Shown: piece by piece, positions 18,265-27,690 of the stretch
Numbering within the stretch: the first letter of the stretch is position 1
Layout: each line of letters begins with the position of its first letter
Source of the DNA: an uncultured bacterium
GTDB lineage: Bacteria; Verrucomicrobiota; Kiritimatiellia; RFP12; UBA1067
Assembly (NCBI GenBank): GCA_902799955.1
Contig: CADCCQ010000032.1
Coordinates: 1-46,605 of the forward strand
Reading direction: 5' to 3'
DNA length: 46,605 bases
The notes under the pieces: model-generated
What the model was told of the DNA's origin: nothing
Database searches by the model: none
What the model saw: the letters and a program-made list of their open reading frames with translations, nothing else
Made by a program: the position numbers and the translations under genes

Positions 18265-18338
18265 TGGTTGTCCCGTCTGGAATCGAACCAGAACCAAGAG
18301 AATCAAAATCTCCTGTGCAGCCTCTACACCACGGGACA
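18265..18338 (-). tRNA. tRNA-Gln (anticodon TTG), CCA encoded
   Basis: 74 nt on minus. Acceptor TGTCCCG pairs with CGGGACA, discriminator A, then CCA (18267-18265). The anticodon stem is GGAGA/TCTCT with loop TTTTGAT giving anticodon TTG. The T arm contains GGTTCGATTCC. U1-A72 is the usual tRNA-Gln identity pair. The 5' 15 nt overlap the end of ispE. Confidence 0.95.
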
Positions 18339-19211
18339 GCAGGCAACGGCGCTCCAGGCACTGTAGCCCTTCGCGACGAGGGAGGACGCTATGCGATGTC
18401 CGTCGCCCTCAGACCGGACTAGACCGAAGACAGTCGATCCGCTGCCGCTCATCGTGGCGCCGACGGCGCCGGCCTCCAGAAGCGCCTGCTTCGCCACCGC
18501 TATCTCCGGATGGAGCGCGACGGCGCAGGGCTCAAGGTCGTTCATCATCGCGGCGGATATGCCGTCGACGTCGCCGACACGAAGAGCTTGAAGGATATTA
18601 TACAATATCGAGACATCATTTGTCACGCGAAACTTGCATTTCGAGAACACCTCGGCGGTGGAGGAGAATACGCCCGGATTGACGAGGACCATGTCCAGGC
18701 GCCGCGCGGCGTCGCGGACGGGGCGGACGATCTCGCCCCTGCCCTCCATGACGACGGGGACGCCGGACTGCGCGAGGACAAGGGCCGGGACGTCAGAGCC
18801 GACGTCCGCGCCGAGCCTGGCCAGCGCGTCATCCGAAAGCCCCGCGCCCCATATCCGGTTGAGCGCGACCAGCGTCGCGGCGGCGTCCGCGCTGCCGCCG
18901 CCGAGCCCGCCGCCTGCGGGGATGCGCTTGACGACGCGGATCGCACAGGGCCGCCGCGCGGCGCCTGCCGGCCCGCCGCGCCCGGCATCGCCGCCGTCGC
19001 GGCCCAGGGCGTCGTAAAGCGTCCGCGCCGCCTTGAGGCACAGGTCGTCGGCATAGCCGGTGTCGGACGAGAACGCGTCCGCTGGCGCGATCTCGAGCGT
19101 GTCGGAGAGCGAGACGGGGACAACTAGAGAGCGGAGCGCGTGGAATCCGTCCGCGCGCTCCCCCAGTACTTCAAGAGTGAAGTTTACCTTTGCGAAAGCC
19201 TCAATCGTCAT
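18324..19211 (-). CDS. ispE: 4-diphosphocytidyl-2-C-methyl-D-erythritol kinase
   Basis: 295 residues. GHMP kinase of the MEP isoprenoid pathway. The N-terminus is AFAKVNFTLEVLGERADGFHAL, the phosphate-binding loop is PAGGGLGGGSADAAATL, and the C-terminal glycine-rich motif is GATMSGSGSTVFGL. A Gly/Ala-rich insertion at about residues 73-90 is larger than usual. The start at 19211 overlaps the previous gene by 11 bp. The TAG stop at 18324-18326 lies within the D-arm region of tRNA-Gln, so the last five codons are tRNA sequence. Confidence 0.94.
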   Translation of the reverse strand: MTIEAFAKVNFTLEVLGERADGFHALRSLVVPVSLSDTLEIAPADAFSSDTGYADDLCLKAARTLYDALGRDGGDAGRGGPAGAARRPCAIRVVKRIPAGGGLGGGSADAAATLVALNRIWGAGLSDDALARLGADVGSDVPALVLAQSGVPVVMEGRGEIVRPVRDAARRLDMVLVNPGVFSSTAEVFSKCKFRVTNDVSILYNILQALRVGDVDGISAAMMNDLEPCAVALHPEIAVAKQALLEAGAVGATMSGSGSTVFGLVRSEGDGHRIASSLVAKGYSAWSAVACCPVV

Positions 19212-20697
19212 CGTCGTCCGCGTCGGCGGGAATCGCGACGGGTTTCGTGGACTTCCCGGCTGTCGCCGTCGCCAACACCGTGGTGACGCCGGTGACGAGG
19301 CCCTTTATCTCGGCCGGTGTGAAGCGGATCAGGCCCTTGATGTCCGCGCCCTCCCTCCAGGAAAGGAAGACTATGTCGGCACCCGTCTCAGGCGGCAAAG
19401 TCGCGAGAAGGCCCTTCACGCTGTCTTTCTGCTCCTTCAGGACGGGAGTTTCGGCGACGATGCCGACAACGCCCTTCAGGATCGAATAGAGCGAGCCCAC
19501 GCCCATGCTGGTGTACTTGCGCGAGCCGAGGTCCGGGACGGCGCGGGCGATGCGCTCGGTGGGCGTCGCGTAGGAGGCCAGGCCCTTGATGCGCAGCGAA
19601 ATCGCCTGCTCGGGCTGGTCGAAGAGAACGGTCGGCATGAGGTCGGACACCTCCTTCACGATAGCTTCTGGCGTTTCGCCTTCGAACGCCTTCGCCAAGG
19701 CCGCCTTGCCTTCGCCGGTGAAGTAGGCGATGGCGGCGGGGATGTCCAGGGAGAGCGTCGTCGTCGATCCGGCCTTGGCGACGTCAAAGAATCCCGTCTT
19801 CACGCCGCGCTTCTCGAATATGCCCTTGAACCCGGCGAAGTACTTGTAGACGTCCCACGTGAGCATCCCCTTGCCGTATGCCGCGGCAACGGCGGAATCA
19901 CGTCCGGCGAACGCCAGGGGCGTCGCGGACGAAAGCGGGATTTCGCCGATGTGCTCGTACTTGGAGCCGGGCTTCATCGTGCATCTGCCATCAAGGTCCA
20001 CGCCGAGGTCCGTGACGCGCAACGTCAGCTCGAGGCCCGACAGCGACGCAACGGCGTCGGAGAGCTCGCCAATGAGCTTGGCGTTGGGAAGCTCCTGAAG
20101 CTTAGCCTTGACATCGGGCGAGTTCAGGAGGTCGACCAGGAGGCCGAAGCCCTTCTCCGCAACGGTCAGGCGCGCGACGTCGCCCTCGGCAAACGACTTG
20201 GAGGCATCGGCGGACGCCAGGACAGACTTGGCGATGTTCACGTTCTTGACTTCGCTGAACGCGACCCACTTGCCGTCCTGCGAGAACTGGTACGCCATAC
20301 CGTCGTACTTGACGAAGAGCCCCTCGTCCTTGGCGGCCTTGCCCTTCGCCTCGATGAACTGCTCCTTTGTCCTGCTGGTGGGATACAGCACGACGAAGAA
20401 GGTGTGCGACGCGACGTCGCAGAAGGTGGCCGCCGTCTTGGGCACGCTGTCGACGAAGATCGCGACGCGGGCGCGGGCGCCCGCGCGGGGGGCCCCGAGT
20501 TCGGAGGCGAACGGGTTGTTGGCGATGCCCATCATCGCGAGTGGGCCGAGCGTCGGAACGCCTGAGAACTCGCCGACCTTGCCGGCGGCGGTGATCATCG
20601 CGTTCTGGTCCGCGAACTCCAGTTCAAGGACCTTTTCTGGGGCTGCATATGCTCCGGCCGCGAGGGCGGCTGCGAGCACGAGAACTGCTTTCTTCAT
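19201..20697 (-). CDS. Secreted protein of unknown function with an acidic tail
   Basis: 498 residues. Clear signal peptide (MKKAVLVLAAALAAGAYAAPE, cleavage likely after AYA). The mature protein is alpha/beta in character, contains no recognised catalytic motif, and ends in ADADDDDD. The overall pattern (repeated hydrophobic strands, Asp/Lys/Gly-rich loops) recalls DUF3352-like periplasmic proteins, but this is a weak impression. It lies 35 bp after the aminotransferase and overlaps ispE, so it belongs to that operon. Confidence 0.55.
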   Translation of the reverse strand: MKKAVLVLAAALAAGAYAAPEKVLELEFADQNAMITAAGKVGEFSGVPTLGPLAMMGIANNPFASELGAPRAGARARVAIFVDSVPKTAATFCDVASHTFFVVLYPTSRTKEQFIEAKGKAAKDEGLFVKYDGMAYQFSQDGKWVAFSEVKNVNIAKSVLASADASKSFAEGDVARLTVAEKGFGLLVDLLNSPDVKAKLQELPNAKLIGELSDAVASLSGLELTLRVTDLGVDLDGRCTMKPGSKYEHIGEIPLSSATPLAFAGRDSAVAAAYGKGMLTWDVYKYFAGFKGIFEKRGVKTGFFDVAKAGSTTTLSLDIPAAIAYFTGEGKAALAKAFEGETPEAIVKEVSDLMPTVLFDQPEQAISLRIKGLASYATPTERIARAVPDLGSRKYTSMGVGSLYSILKGVVGIVAETPVLKEQKDSVKGLLATLPPETGADIVFLSWREGADIKGLIRFTPAEIKGLVTGVTTVLATATAGKSTKPVAIPADADDDDD

Positions 20698-20732
20698 GGT
20701 TGTGTTTTCCTTTCTTTTTTATTTGACCTTGT

Positions 20733-22025
20733 CTACTGCACATCTTTCCTGTCCCGGCAGTCGGCCACCGCGGCCGCGACGTCCGCGAAGAGCTGCGCGA
20801 GCTTCGCTGTGGGCGTCGTCGAGAACGCGACCCTTATGAGGCCCGAGAGGACGATCGTACCGGTCGAATAGCCGTCGATGAGGCGGCGCCTCACTGCCTC
20901 GGCGTCCACGCCCTTCGGCCTTACGCACATGAAGTAGCCGGAGTTGAACGGCATGACCTCGAAGAAGTCAGCGTATTCGGGGTGTAGCCTGAGGATCGTG
21001 CGGATCTCGTGGTAGCGCCTCTTGAGCACAGCGTACTTCTCGCGCTTCTGCGCGGTGTAGTCGGGGGACGCGAACGCGGCGAGCGCGAGGCGCTGCCCGA
21101 CGGAGTTGATGTTGGAGACTCCGCTTCTGACGTCGCCGGCGGCCTTCGCCTCGAGCGCCTTGAGCTGTTCGTCCGTCGCCCCCTGGAATGCGAAGGCGAT
21201 GAAGCCTACGCGAAGGCCCCATGCGTAGTCCTCCTTCGTGACGCCGTCGAGCTTGACGGCGAGGACGTTCGGGGAGAGGCCCGCGAACTCGGCGAAGAGC
21301 GACTCGCCATGGACGCCGGCCTCGTACACGAGCCCGTAGTACGCATCGTCGAGGACGACGACGACCCTGCGCCCGGCCGCGGCGACCTCGGCGACCGCCG
21401 CGACGATCTCCCTGGCGTCGTCGAGCGTCGCGGTGTAGCCGGTGGGGTTGTTGGGGAAGTTGAGCACGAGGAGCTTCTTGGGCGCATCGCCGGAGAGGAG
21501 CGCCTCCTTCATCGCGGCGGCGTCGAAGCGACCTTCCCTGAATGTGTTGAAGAGGTGGAGCCTCGCGCCGGCGGCCTCCTCGAAGATCAGCGAATAGTTG
21601 TCCCAGAAGAGGTCCGGGACGACGACCTCGTCGCCAGGCGCGGCGAACAGCTCCGCAGCGATGCGAAGGCCGTGCGTCAGGGCGTTTGTGACCACGGGGC
21701 GGGAATAGCGCACCCCCTCGAGCGACTTGTTCTTGGCGACCTGCAGCTCGCACCACTTGTCGCGCAGGGCGGGGAGGCCGAAGCTCCCGGCGTACAGAAA
21801 CGCGGACTTGTCGATGCCGAGGTTCGCGGCCATACAGTCCATGACGAGCGGCGAGCCGTCCTCCTCGAACGCCATGCCTATAGTGGCGTTTACGCGGCAG
21901 GCCCTCGCCTCGGCGCCCTGTCCGAGGATCCCGCCGTACGGGAAATACATCCGCCGGCCAAGCGGGGAGAGGAATTCCGCCGCATCGCCGAGCGTCTCAT
22001 TCAACTTTTCTGCTAGTTCGTTCAT
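20733..22025 (-). CDS. Class I/II fold PLP-dependent aminotransferase
   Basis: 430 residues, cytoplasmic. Fold-type I features: NALTHGLRIAAELF, VPDLFWDNYSLI, NFPNNPTGY (cofactor-binding Asn/Pro loop), VVLDDAYYGLVYE (Asp to the pyridine N) and the Schiff-base Lys probably in VKLDGVTKEDYAWGLRVGF. The C-terminal Arg site region FNSGYFMCVRPKG fits amino-acid aminotransferases. Exact substrate not determined. The start at 22025 is 12 bp after a perfect TATAAT with no Shine-Dalgarno. First gene of aminotransferase-secreted protein-ispE-tRNA-Gln. Confidence 0.85.
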   Translation of the reverse strand: MNELAEKLNETLGDAAEFLSPLGRRMYFPYGGILGQGAEARACRVNATIGMAFEEDGSPLVMDCMAANLGIDKSAFLYAGSFGLPALRDKWCELQVAKNKSLEGVRYSRPVVTNALTHGLRIAAELFAAPGDEVVVPDLFWDNYSLIFEEAAGARLHLFNTFREGRFDAAAMKEALLSGDAPKKLLVLNFPNNPTGYTATLDDAREIVAAVAEVAAAGRRVVVVLDDAYYGLVYEAGVHGESLFAEFAGLSPNVLAVKLDGVTKEDYAWGLRVGFIAFAFQGATDEQLKALEAKAAGDVRSGVSNINSVGQRLALAAFASPDYTAQKREKYAVLKRRYHEIRTILRLHPEYADFFEVMPFNSGYFMCVRPKGVDAEAVRRRLIDGYSTGTIVLSGLIRVAFSTTPTAKLAQLFADVAAAVADCRDRKDVQ

Positions 22026-22037
22026 TTTCAGACGTAT

Positions 22038-22046
22038 ATTATACCA
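22038..22046 (-). promoter_or_regulatory. Extended -10 promoter of the aminotransferase-ispE operon
   Basis: TGG-TATAAT (22043-22038) on minus. A weak -35 candidate AAGACA lies 17 bp upstream. The TSS is expected near 22031, leaving a 5' UTR of only 5-6 nt. Confidence 0.55.
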
Positions 22047-22132
22047 AAACTAAGCCTTGTTGTCTTTACCTCATTTCATCTTTAATCTTCGGCAGGAGGC
22101 AGGCATGGGAGGTGGCATGTCAGGTCCCGAGG

Positions 22133-23134
22133 CTATTTGAACAGCCTCTTCATTTCGGAGAGATGAGACTTGTCCGCGACAAGCACGGCGTCCCGGGTGG
22201 TGACGACGACGAGGTTCTTCACGCCGACGAGGGATATGGAGGCGGCCCTGGCGACGCAGATGTTGCCGCTGGAGTCGACGGCCCTGCACTCGCCTTCGCG
22301 CACATTTCCGTCGGCGTCGTGCGGGTAGTACTTGTCGAACGCGCCATAGCCGCCGACGTCGTCCCAGCCGAAGTCTCCGGGGACGACGGCGACGCCGAGG
22401 CCGCCGACGCCGCGCGAGACGTGCTCCATGACGGCGTAGTCGAACGATATCCGCGGCAGCGGCTCGTAGGCGGCGCCGAGAGCGCGCACGCTCACGCCGC
22501 CGGGCGCCGCGAGACCCGCGAGCGCAGGCGCGCAGAGCTCAAGGGCCCTGCGGAAGACCGACGCCCTCGCTATGAACATCCCTGCGTTCCAGAGGTAGCC
22601 GGCCTTCAGGTACCGCTTGGCCTTGGCGAGGTCCGGCTTCTCGACGAAACGGCCCTTCACCGGGTCTACATAGCCGAAGGCGGTGGCGGGATACGAAGGC
22701 ATTATGCCGATGACGACGATCGACTCCCCCTTCCGCGCCAGCGCGATGGCCTTCCTGAGCGTGGCCCTGAAACGAGCCGGGCTGCCTATGAGGTGGTCGC
22801 TAGGGAAGAACCCGACGACGGGGTCGCCCTCCGGCGCCGCGATCCCGACGCCCAGCGCGACGGCGGGACCAGTGTCGCGCCGCATCGGCTCGCCTACGAC
22901 GTGCGAGCGGTCGAGCTCCGGGAGCTCGGCGACAGTCGCCGCCGCGAGGGCATGCGACGTGACGACGAACGTGTCCCCCGGCCCGGCCAGGCCGCCAAGC
23001 CTTGATACGCTCTGCCTGATGAGGCTCTCGCCGCCGAACACGCTCAGGAACTGCTTCGGACGCTCCGGCGTGGAGAGAGGCCAGAACCGCTCCCCGCTGC
23101 CGCCCGCAAGTATTACCGCCTTGAATCCCTTCAT
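22133..23134 (-). CDS. manC: Mannose-1-phosphate guanylyltransferase
   Basis: 333 residues. Makes GDP-mannose for polysaccharides or glycosylation. The nucleotidyltransferase signature is VILAGGSGERFWPLSTPERPKQFL; further family motifs are FVEKPDLAKA, WNAGMF, SFDYAVMEH and FGWDDVGGYGAF. It is the single-domain form without a C-terminal phosphomannose isomerase. 13 bp after the permease gene; last of the NifU-iorB-permease-manC operon. Confidence 0.93.
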   Translation of the reverse strand: MKGFKAVILAGGSGERFWPLSTPERPKQFLSVFGGESLIRQSVSRLGGLAGPGDTFVVTSHALAAATVAELPELDRSHVVGEPMRRDTGPAVALGVGIAAPEGDPVVGFFPSDHLIGSPARFRATLRKAIALARKGESIVVIGIMPSYPATAFGYVDPVKGRFVEKPDLAKAKRYLKAGYLWNAGMFIARASVFRRALELCAPALAGLAAPGGVSVRALGAAYEPLPRISFDYAVMEHVSRGVGGLGVAVVPGDFGWDDVGGYGAFDKYYPHDADGNVREGECRAVDSSGNICVARAASISLVGVKNLVVVTTRDAVLVADKSHLSEMKRLFK

Positions 23135-23147
23135 GCCGTGGCCTCCT

Positions 23148-24416
23148 TCAATTCGACCTGAACCTGAGCGCGCAGACCAGCGCGACGAGCGCGGGCAGCG
23201 TGCCCGCGAGGCTGTGGGACATCGCGTAGTCCATCCCTATCCTCGACTGCAGATACGAAGCGGACGCGACATACGCCGCCGTAAGCGCGACGAACGCCAC
23301 CAGCAGCCAGATCGTGGCCTTCATCGACCTTGCGCAGTGGAACACCCCGAGCACGAAGAACGCGGCATGCGGCAGAATCGCCGCGGGGATCGGCGGGACA
23401 AGCGCGGTCTTCGCCATGATCATCATCCCGACTATGAACGCCTCGTAGGCGAAGAAGAGGAAGAGAGCTCCCACTACGCCCAGGAAGACGGACTGCCTGC
23501 CGGACGCCATTCCTGCTGGAATCGCGATGAGGGTGATGAGCACGCACACAAGCGGCGAGAGCGCCTGCGCCCACGCGTCGTACTTGATGTCGCGCCGCGT
23601 CTCGGCGTTGAGGTCGCGGTTCTTGTCGAGGTGGCGAAGCTTGTCCCTGACCGACCCGTAGCGGATGTCCCCGTTCTGCACCGCCATGTCATCCGGCTTC
23701 TCGTCGAACAGCGGGAACGCGCGCAGCGGGAGCGCGTCGACATCCGGCGTCGGCGACGCGACGGGGCGACCGTCGGTCGAATAGTGCTGCACCTTGGGGT
23801 TGAAGAACCACCATTCGCCGTCGAGGTAGCGCGCGTTGTCCGCCGTGATCGTCATCTCGCGCTCCCCGCTCGGCCTGTTCACCGCCACCGCGACATCGCT
23901 GAACGCCGAGCAGCGGTCGTTCCGCGAGCCCTTGACCGTCCAGATGCGGTGCCCCTGCGAATTGGAGTAGGAGAAGCCCGCCGCGGAGAACGCCTCCTCC
24001 CCGTCGAACTTCGCGGCGCGGAGCCTCACGGCCCACTGCGCGTTCCTCGGCATGTACGACTCGTTGACCCACGCGACGAGGCCGGCGACGAGCATCGACG
24101 CGAAGACGATGGGGCGCGCGATCGCCGGGAGGCTTATCCCGCTCGCCCTCATCGCCGTCACCTCGGAGTGGCGGCTGAGGTTCCACATCGTGTAGAGCGT
24201 AGCCAGCATCAGAGCGGCGGGCGCGAGGTAGTGGAAGAACGGGGAGAGGTATCCGGCGAAGTACCTCGCCGCGACGGGGAAGCGGATCCCCGCGTCCATT
24301 ATCCTGGAGAAGGACCCGAAGAGCTCGAAGAGGACGTATATCGCGACGAACCCCACCAGGCAGTAGCCCAGCGGGACGAGGAACTCGCGGAATATGTACC
24401 TCGAGAGTATTCTCAT
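23148..24416 (-). CDS. YjgP/YjgQ (LptF/LptG) family lipopolysaccharide export permease
   Basis: 422 residues. Three N-terminal membrane helices, a periplasmic beta-jellyroll-like domain (about 120-260) and three C-terminal helices, followed by extra hydrophobic segments. SRYIFREFL at the start and EVTAMRASGISL after helix 2 are typical of the family, whose members form the transmembrane part of the LptB2FG extractor. Whether it is LptF or LptG is not decidable; a partner gene is not in the window. The start at 24416 has GGAGGGCGA upstream. Confidence 0.88.
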   Translation of the reverse strand: MRILSRYIFREFLVPLGYCLVGFVAIYVLFELFGSFSRIMDAGIRFPVAARYFAGYLSPFFHYLAPAALMLATLYTMWNLSRHSEVTAMRASGISLPAIARPIVFASMLVAGLVAWVNESYMPRNAQWAVRLRAAKFDGEEAFSAAGFSYSNSQGHRIWTVKGSRNDRCSAFSDVAVAVNRPSGEREMTITADNARYLDGEWWFFNPKVQHYSTDGRPVASPTPDVDALPLRAFPLFDEKPDDMAVQNGDIRYGSVRDKLRHLDKNRDLNAETRRDIKYDAWAQALSPLVCVLITLIAIPAGMASGRQSVFLGVVGALFLFFAYEAFIVGMMIMAKTALVPPIPAAILPHAAFFVLGVFHCARSMKATIWLLVAFVALTAAYVASASYLQSRIGMDYAMSHSLAGTLPALVALVCALRFRSN

Positions 24417-24433
24417 TCGCCCTCCGGCGGACG

Positions 24434-25027
24434 TCAGGCCCTGGCGGCCGCCCTCCCAAGCGCAAACGCCTTCTCGTTGGCGGCGAGAAGCCTGGCCTTC
24501 GGCCCCGTGAGCATCTCCGCCATCGCGCGCAGCCACAGCGACTCCTCGAACGGGGTGAACACCGAGAGCGCGTCGGCGACGACCATGTTCATGGTCCTCT
24601 CGTTGCCGACCTCGCGCACGGCGAGGCCCAGGGCGTCTACCTTGACGAGACGCGGGAACGCGGCGGACACCCTGGCGTCGAGGTCCTCGACGCCCTTCTG
24701 CTGCCCGGACGAAACGGTGACCGGGACCATGTAGAGGTCGTTCACCACGGCGACGCCGTTCGGCGCGACGAGGTGCGCCCAGCGAAGCGCCTCCAGCTTG
24801 TCGAAGCTGACGAGGATGTCGCTCTTCGCCTCCTGGATGATCGGCGAGGCGACCGCGTCGCCGAAGCGCACCTGCGAAATCACCGAGCCGCCGCGCTGGG
24901 CCATCCCGTGGATCTCGGACTTCTTCACGTCGACGCCCGCCATCGCGGCCGTCTTCGCGAGGATGTCGGCGGTGAGGATTATGCCCTGCCCGCCGACGCC
25001 GACGAGCGAAACGTTTACAGTATCCAT
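24434..25027 (-). CDS. iorB: Indolepyruvate ferredoxin oxidoreductase, beta subunit
   Basis: 197 residues. The gamma-domain (POR) start is NVSLVGVGGQGIILTADIL, with SEIHGMAQRGGSVISQVRFG, both diagnostic for IorB. In the known enzyme, IorA (TPP and FeS clusters) is needed for oxidative decarboxylation of aryl pyruvates to acyl-CoA. No iorA is adjacent here. Seven bp after the NifU-like gene. Confidence 0.88.
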   Translation of the reverse strand: MDTVNVSLVGVGGQGIILTADILAKTAAMAGVDVKKSEIHGMAQRGGSVISQVRFGDAVASPIIQEAKSDILVSFDKLEALRWAHLVAPNGVAVVNDLYMVPVTVSSGQQKGVEDLDARVSAAFPRLVKVDALGLAVREVGNERTMNMVVADALSVFTPFEESLWLRAMAEMLTGPKARLLAANEKAFALGRAAARA

Positions 25028-25034
25028 TATGACG

Positions 25035-25256
25035 TCATTCCTGGACGCGTTCGACGGTAATCTCCGGGTCGATCTCCTGGAGCGCGACCTCGATGCCCTG
25101 CTTGAGGGTCATCATCGCGAACGGACACGACCCGCAGTGCCCCACGAGCTTGAGGTAGACGACCTTGCCGTCTATCTTCACGAGCTCGAGGTCGCCTCCG
25201 TCGTTCCTGAGCCCCACGCGGAGCTCTTCAAGCCTAGCCTTTATCTTCTCTTCCAT
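25035..25256 (-). CDS. NifU C-terminal-domain (Nfu-type) Fe-S scaffold protein
   Basis: 73 residues. Contains RNDGGDLELVKIDG and the Cys pair in GHCGSCPFAMMTLKQGIE, the cluster-binding CxxC of Nfu domains. The start is the ATG at 25256 behind AAAGG. A longer open frame upstream has no ribosome site. First gene before iorB, whose partner subunit needs Fe-S clusters. Confidence 0.92.
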   Translation of the reverse strand: MEEKIKARLEELRVGLRNDGGDLELVKIDGKVVYLKLVGHCGSCPFAMMTLKQGIEVALQEIDPEITVERVQE

Positions 25257-25357
25257 CTGATGCCTTTCGCAGTATTCACGGCTTCCGCCGCATTGCAACC
25301 GCCGACACACGGCGTCCGCGATCCATTTCGCCAGACGTCTGCGCCGACAACACGTAA

Positions 25358-25387
25358 ATTATACCACAAAACTCGGCGGAAAGTCAA
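25358..25387 (-). promoter_or_regulatory. Promoter of the NifU-iorB-permease-manC operon
   Basis: TTGACT (25387-25382), 18-bp spacer ending TGG, TATAAT (25363-25358) on minus. The leader of about 95 nt carries a ribosome site, in contrast to the leaderless operons. Confidence 0.7.
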
Positions 25388-25406
25388 TTTGAAGTAGAGG
25401 CCGGCC

Positions 25407-27690
25407 CTATCGGATGTACAACGCCGTCCCGGAGCCCCTCGTTTCAAGGACGATCTCGCCGTCCACGACCTTCACGCCCTTCACCCACCTCGGCGAGTCG
25501 GAGGCAAGCAAGGCCGTCGCGTCAGCGAACTTTTCGCCCGAGGTCAGCGTGTACGTGCCCCCCTTGGGGCGCAGGTCGCCCTTAGACGAGATCTTCACAA
25601 TCACATTCGACTGGCTCCCCAGCGTCACGGTCTTGCCGTCCGCCATCGCGAGGACCGGAGGCGTGGTCTTGTCTGTGAAGTTGAACGCAAGCGCCGCGCC
25701 GTCCGCGAGCGTCAGGTTGCCGCCGAGCGTCACGATGCCGGACTCCGCGACCTGCAGAGTCGATGTATCCTCGAGCGTCACGTCGCCCTTGCCCGGCCGG
25801 GCACCCGGCATGACGGAAACAGTCGCGGAATTGGAGACCGTCAATCCGCCGGAGAAGATGTTGTCGTTGTCGACGGTGTTGGCGAATACGAATTTCCCAA
25901 TGCCAGTCACGTTCACCTTGAACTTTTCCGCGGATGCGTGGTTTGCGGCACCGATCAACGACTCGCTAGTAATCGTACGCCCGATTGTGTCGTCGAAGAA
26001 GTCTGTCGTGTCAAATGTGACCGTACTCCACGTTGTGCTGCTGTTGTGCTTGTAGACCACGAACTTGTCCACCGCCGTATTCACGCTAAGTTCATTGTAG
26101 TACATCGTCCAGTCCGCACACGAGCCGATCCAATGCGAACCGTTGTTCGACACGCGGACATAACCGTCGCCGCGAATGATGCCGCCGGCGCCTATCACCG
26201 TCTTGCTGCCGGCAGCGCCCATCGGAACGATGTTTGCGCCTTGATTGACGCGAATCTTGTTCACAATAAACGTTCCCGTGCCGCCGCCAGTGTAGTGCGT
26301 CGGTGTCCCGCCGTTACCTTCCACAACGAACTCGCCGTCCACCTTGAACTCGCCATTGTTCGTGCCAAGAAGATAGGCACCGCCACTCTTCGTGGCAATC
26401 CTCGCACTATTCACCCGCGCACGTCCACCGGCCTCGATGTGGAAATCGCCATTGTGCTTGTGGAACGTGGCGTTGGGAAGATTGTAGACGCCATCGCTCT
26501 TCACGGTTGTTCCACCATGTTCAACCCTGTTTTCGAAACCAGTTAAATTGTATGTGCCGTGGATGTCGGTGGCTCTCGCGAGCCCAACGCCCGTCGCGCC
26601 GCCGGTGAACTTGACCGCGCCGGGATTCTGTACGACGTCAATGTCTCCTGCGAACGTCACGGTGTTCTCGAACTCAACCTGGTTTTCAGAATTGTTCAAT
26701 ATGGTGGAGACGCCAGAAATGGCAGCACCGGAAATCGTCACGGGCGCCGTGTCCGCATGGAACTTGATCGACTTAGGTGCGAAAACACTACCCTCCGGAT
26801 TCGTCAGCGAGGCGGCGGCCTCATTGAGAATAACCGCGTTGTCGCCCGAGGGAACGCCCGACGGGAACCAGTTCCCGTCGACATTCAGGCTGCCGTTCGA
26901 TCCGCCAATCCAGACATGGTCGCCAAGAAACGCGTATGTACACCACATCTCCGTCTTCGCCGCATTCAAGAACAATCGGAGTCTCCCGCCTGCGGGGAGG
27001 GTCACGGCAGAAAGGACGTCGTCCGAAAACACGCCACCACCACTGATCGCAACAACCTTGTAGAGGCCAGACTCGAGCCCTTCGGGAATCGTGAGCTCAA
27101 GGCTCTCGCCCGCGATGGCTGACGGAACCACAAGCGACGTTCCAAGCTCGACGGTCGTCTTGCCGGAATAGGAAGGTACGGAATTGAGCGTGACAACGCC
27201 ACCGCCCGCGAACGTCATCCCGCCCGTGCCGGTGAGAGGTTCGGCTATGGTGACTGCCACTCCCGCGCTGTCGATCGTGCCGCCCTTCGGCCCCACGACG
27301 ACTTCGAGCTTGTTGTGCGCGGATATCAGCGTGCCAGGGGTCTGCGCCTTCAGTGTGCCGCCGTCGAAGTTGACGGTCGCCAAACCAGAGCCCGACCCAT
27401 GCGCGACATACAACGTCTCAAGAACGCCGCCCAAGAGGTTGAGGAAGCAGGGGTCGCCGTTTTGGCTGGGTTCGGAAGACAGTGTGATGTGTCCTCCCGC
27501 GTCGACCTTGCCGGTGGCGATGTATGCGTCGTTGGTGAGCGTCAGCGTTCCGCCGGTTGTGTTTCCGACGACGATGGACATTCCAGGCGAAACGCGTGCG
27601 TTGTTTTTGACGACCATTTCCGCCTGGAATCCCGCCGCACCTCGATTTCCCACAAAGATGTGCTTTCTTGCCGAGAATTCGACCGCCCCC
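25407..27690 (-). CDS. PATR-repeat secreted protein, C-terminal part (downstream of a frameshift)
   Basis: Continuation of the gene starting at 29739. Homologous reading begins at the G5 tract (27690-27686) with residues GAVEFSARKHIFVGN and runs to the TAG after GSGTALYIR. The frame is open a little further upstream (to 27761), but that part is out-of-frame shadow with no ribosome site. It contains beta-strand repeat units such as GGMTFAGGGVVTLNSVPSYSG followed by TTVELGTSL, a hallmark of passenger-associated transport repeats. No beta-barrel, PEP-CTERM or LPxTG motif is seen. The C-terminal tail matches those of the other PATR proteins here. If no true stop of translation occurs (sequencing error or slippage) the two parts form one 1443-residue protein. 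Confidence 0.75.
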
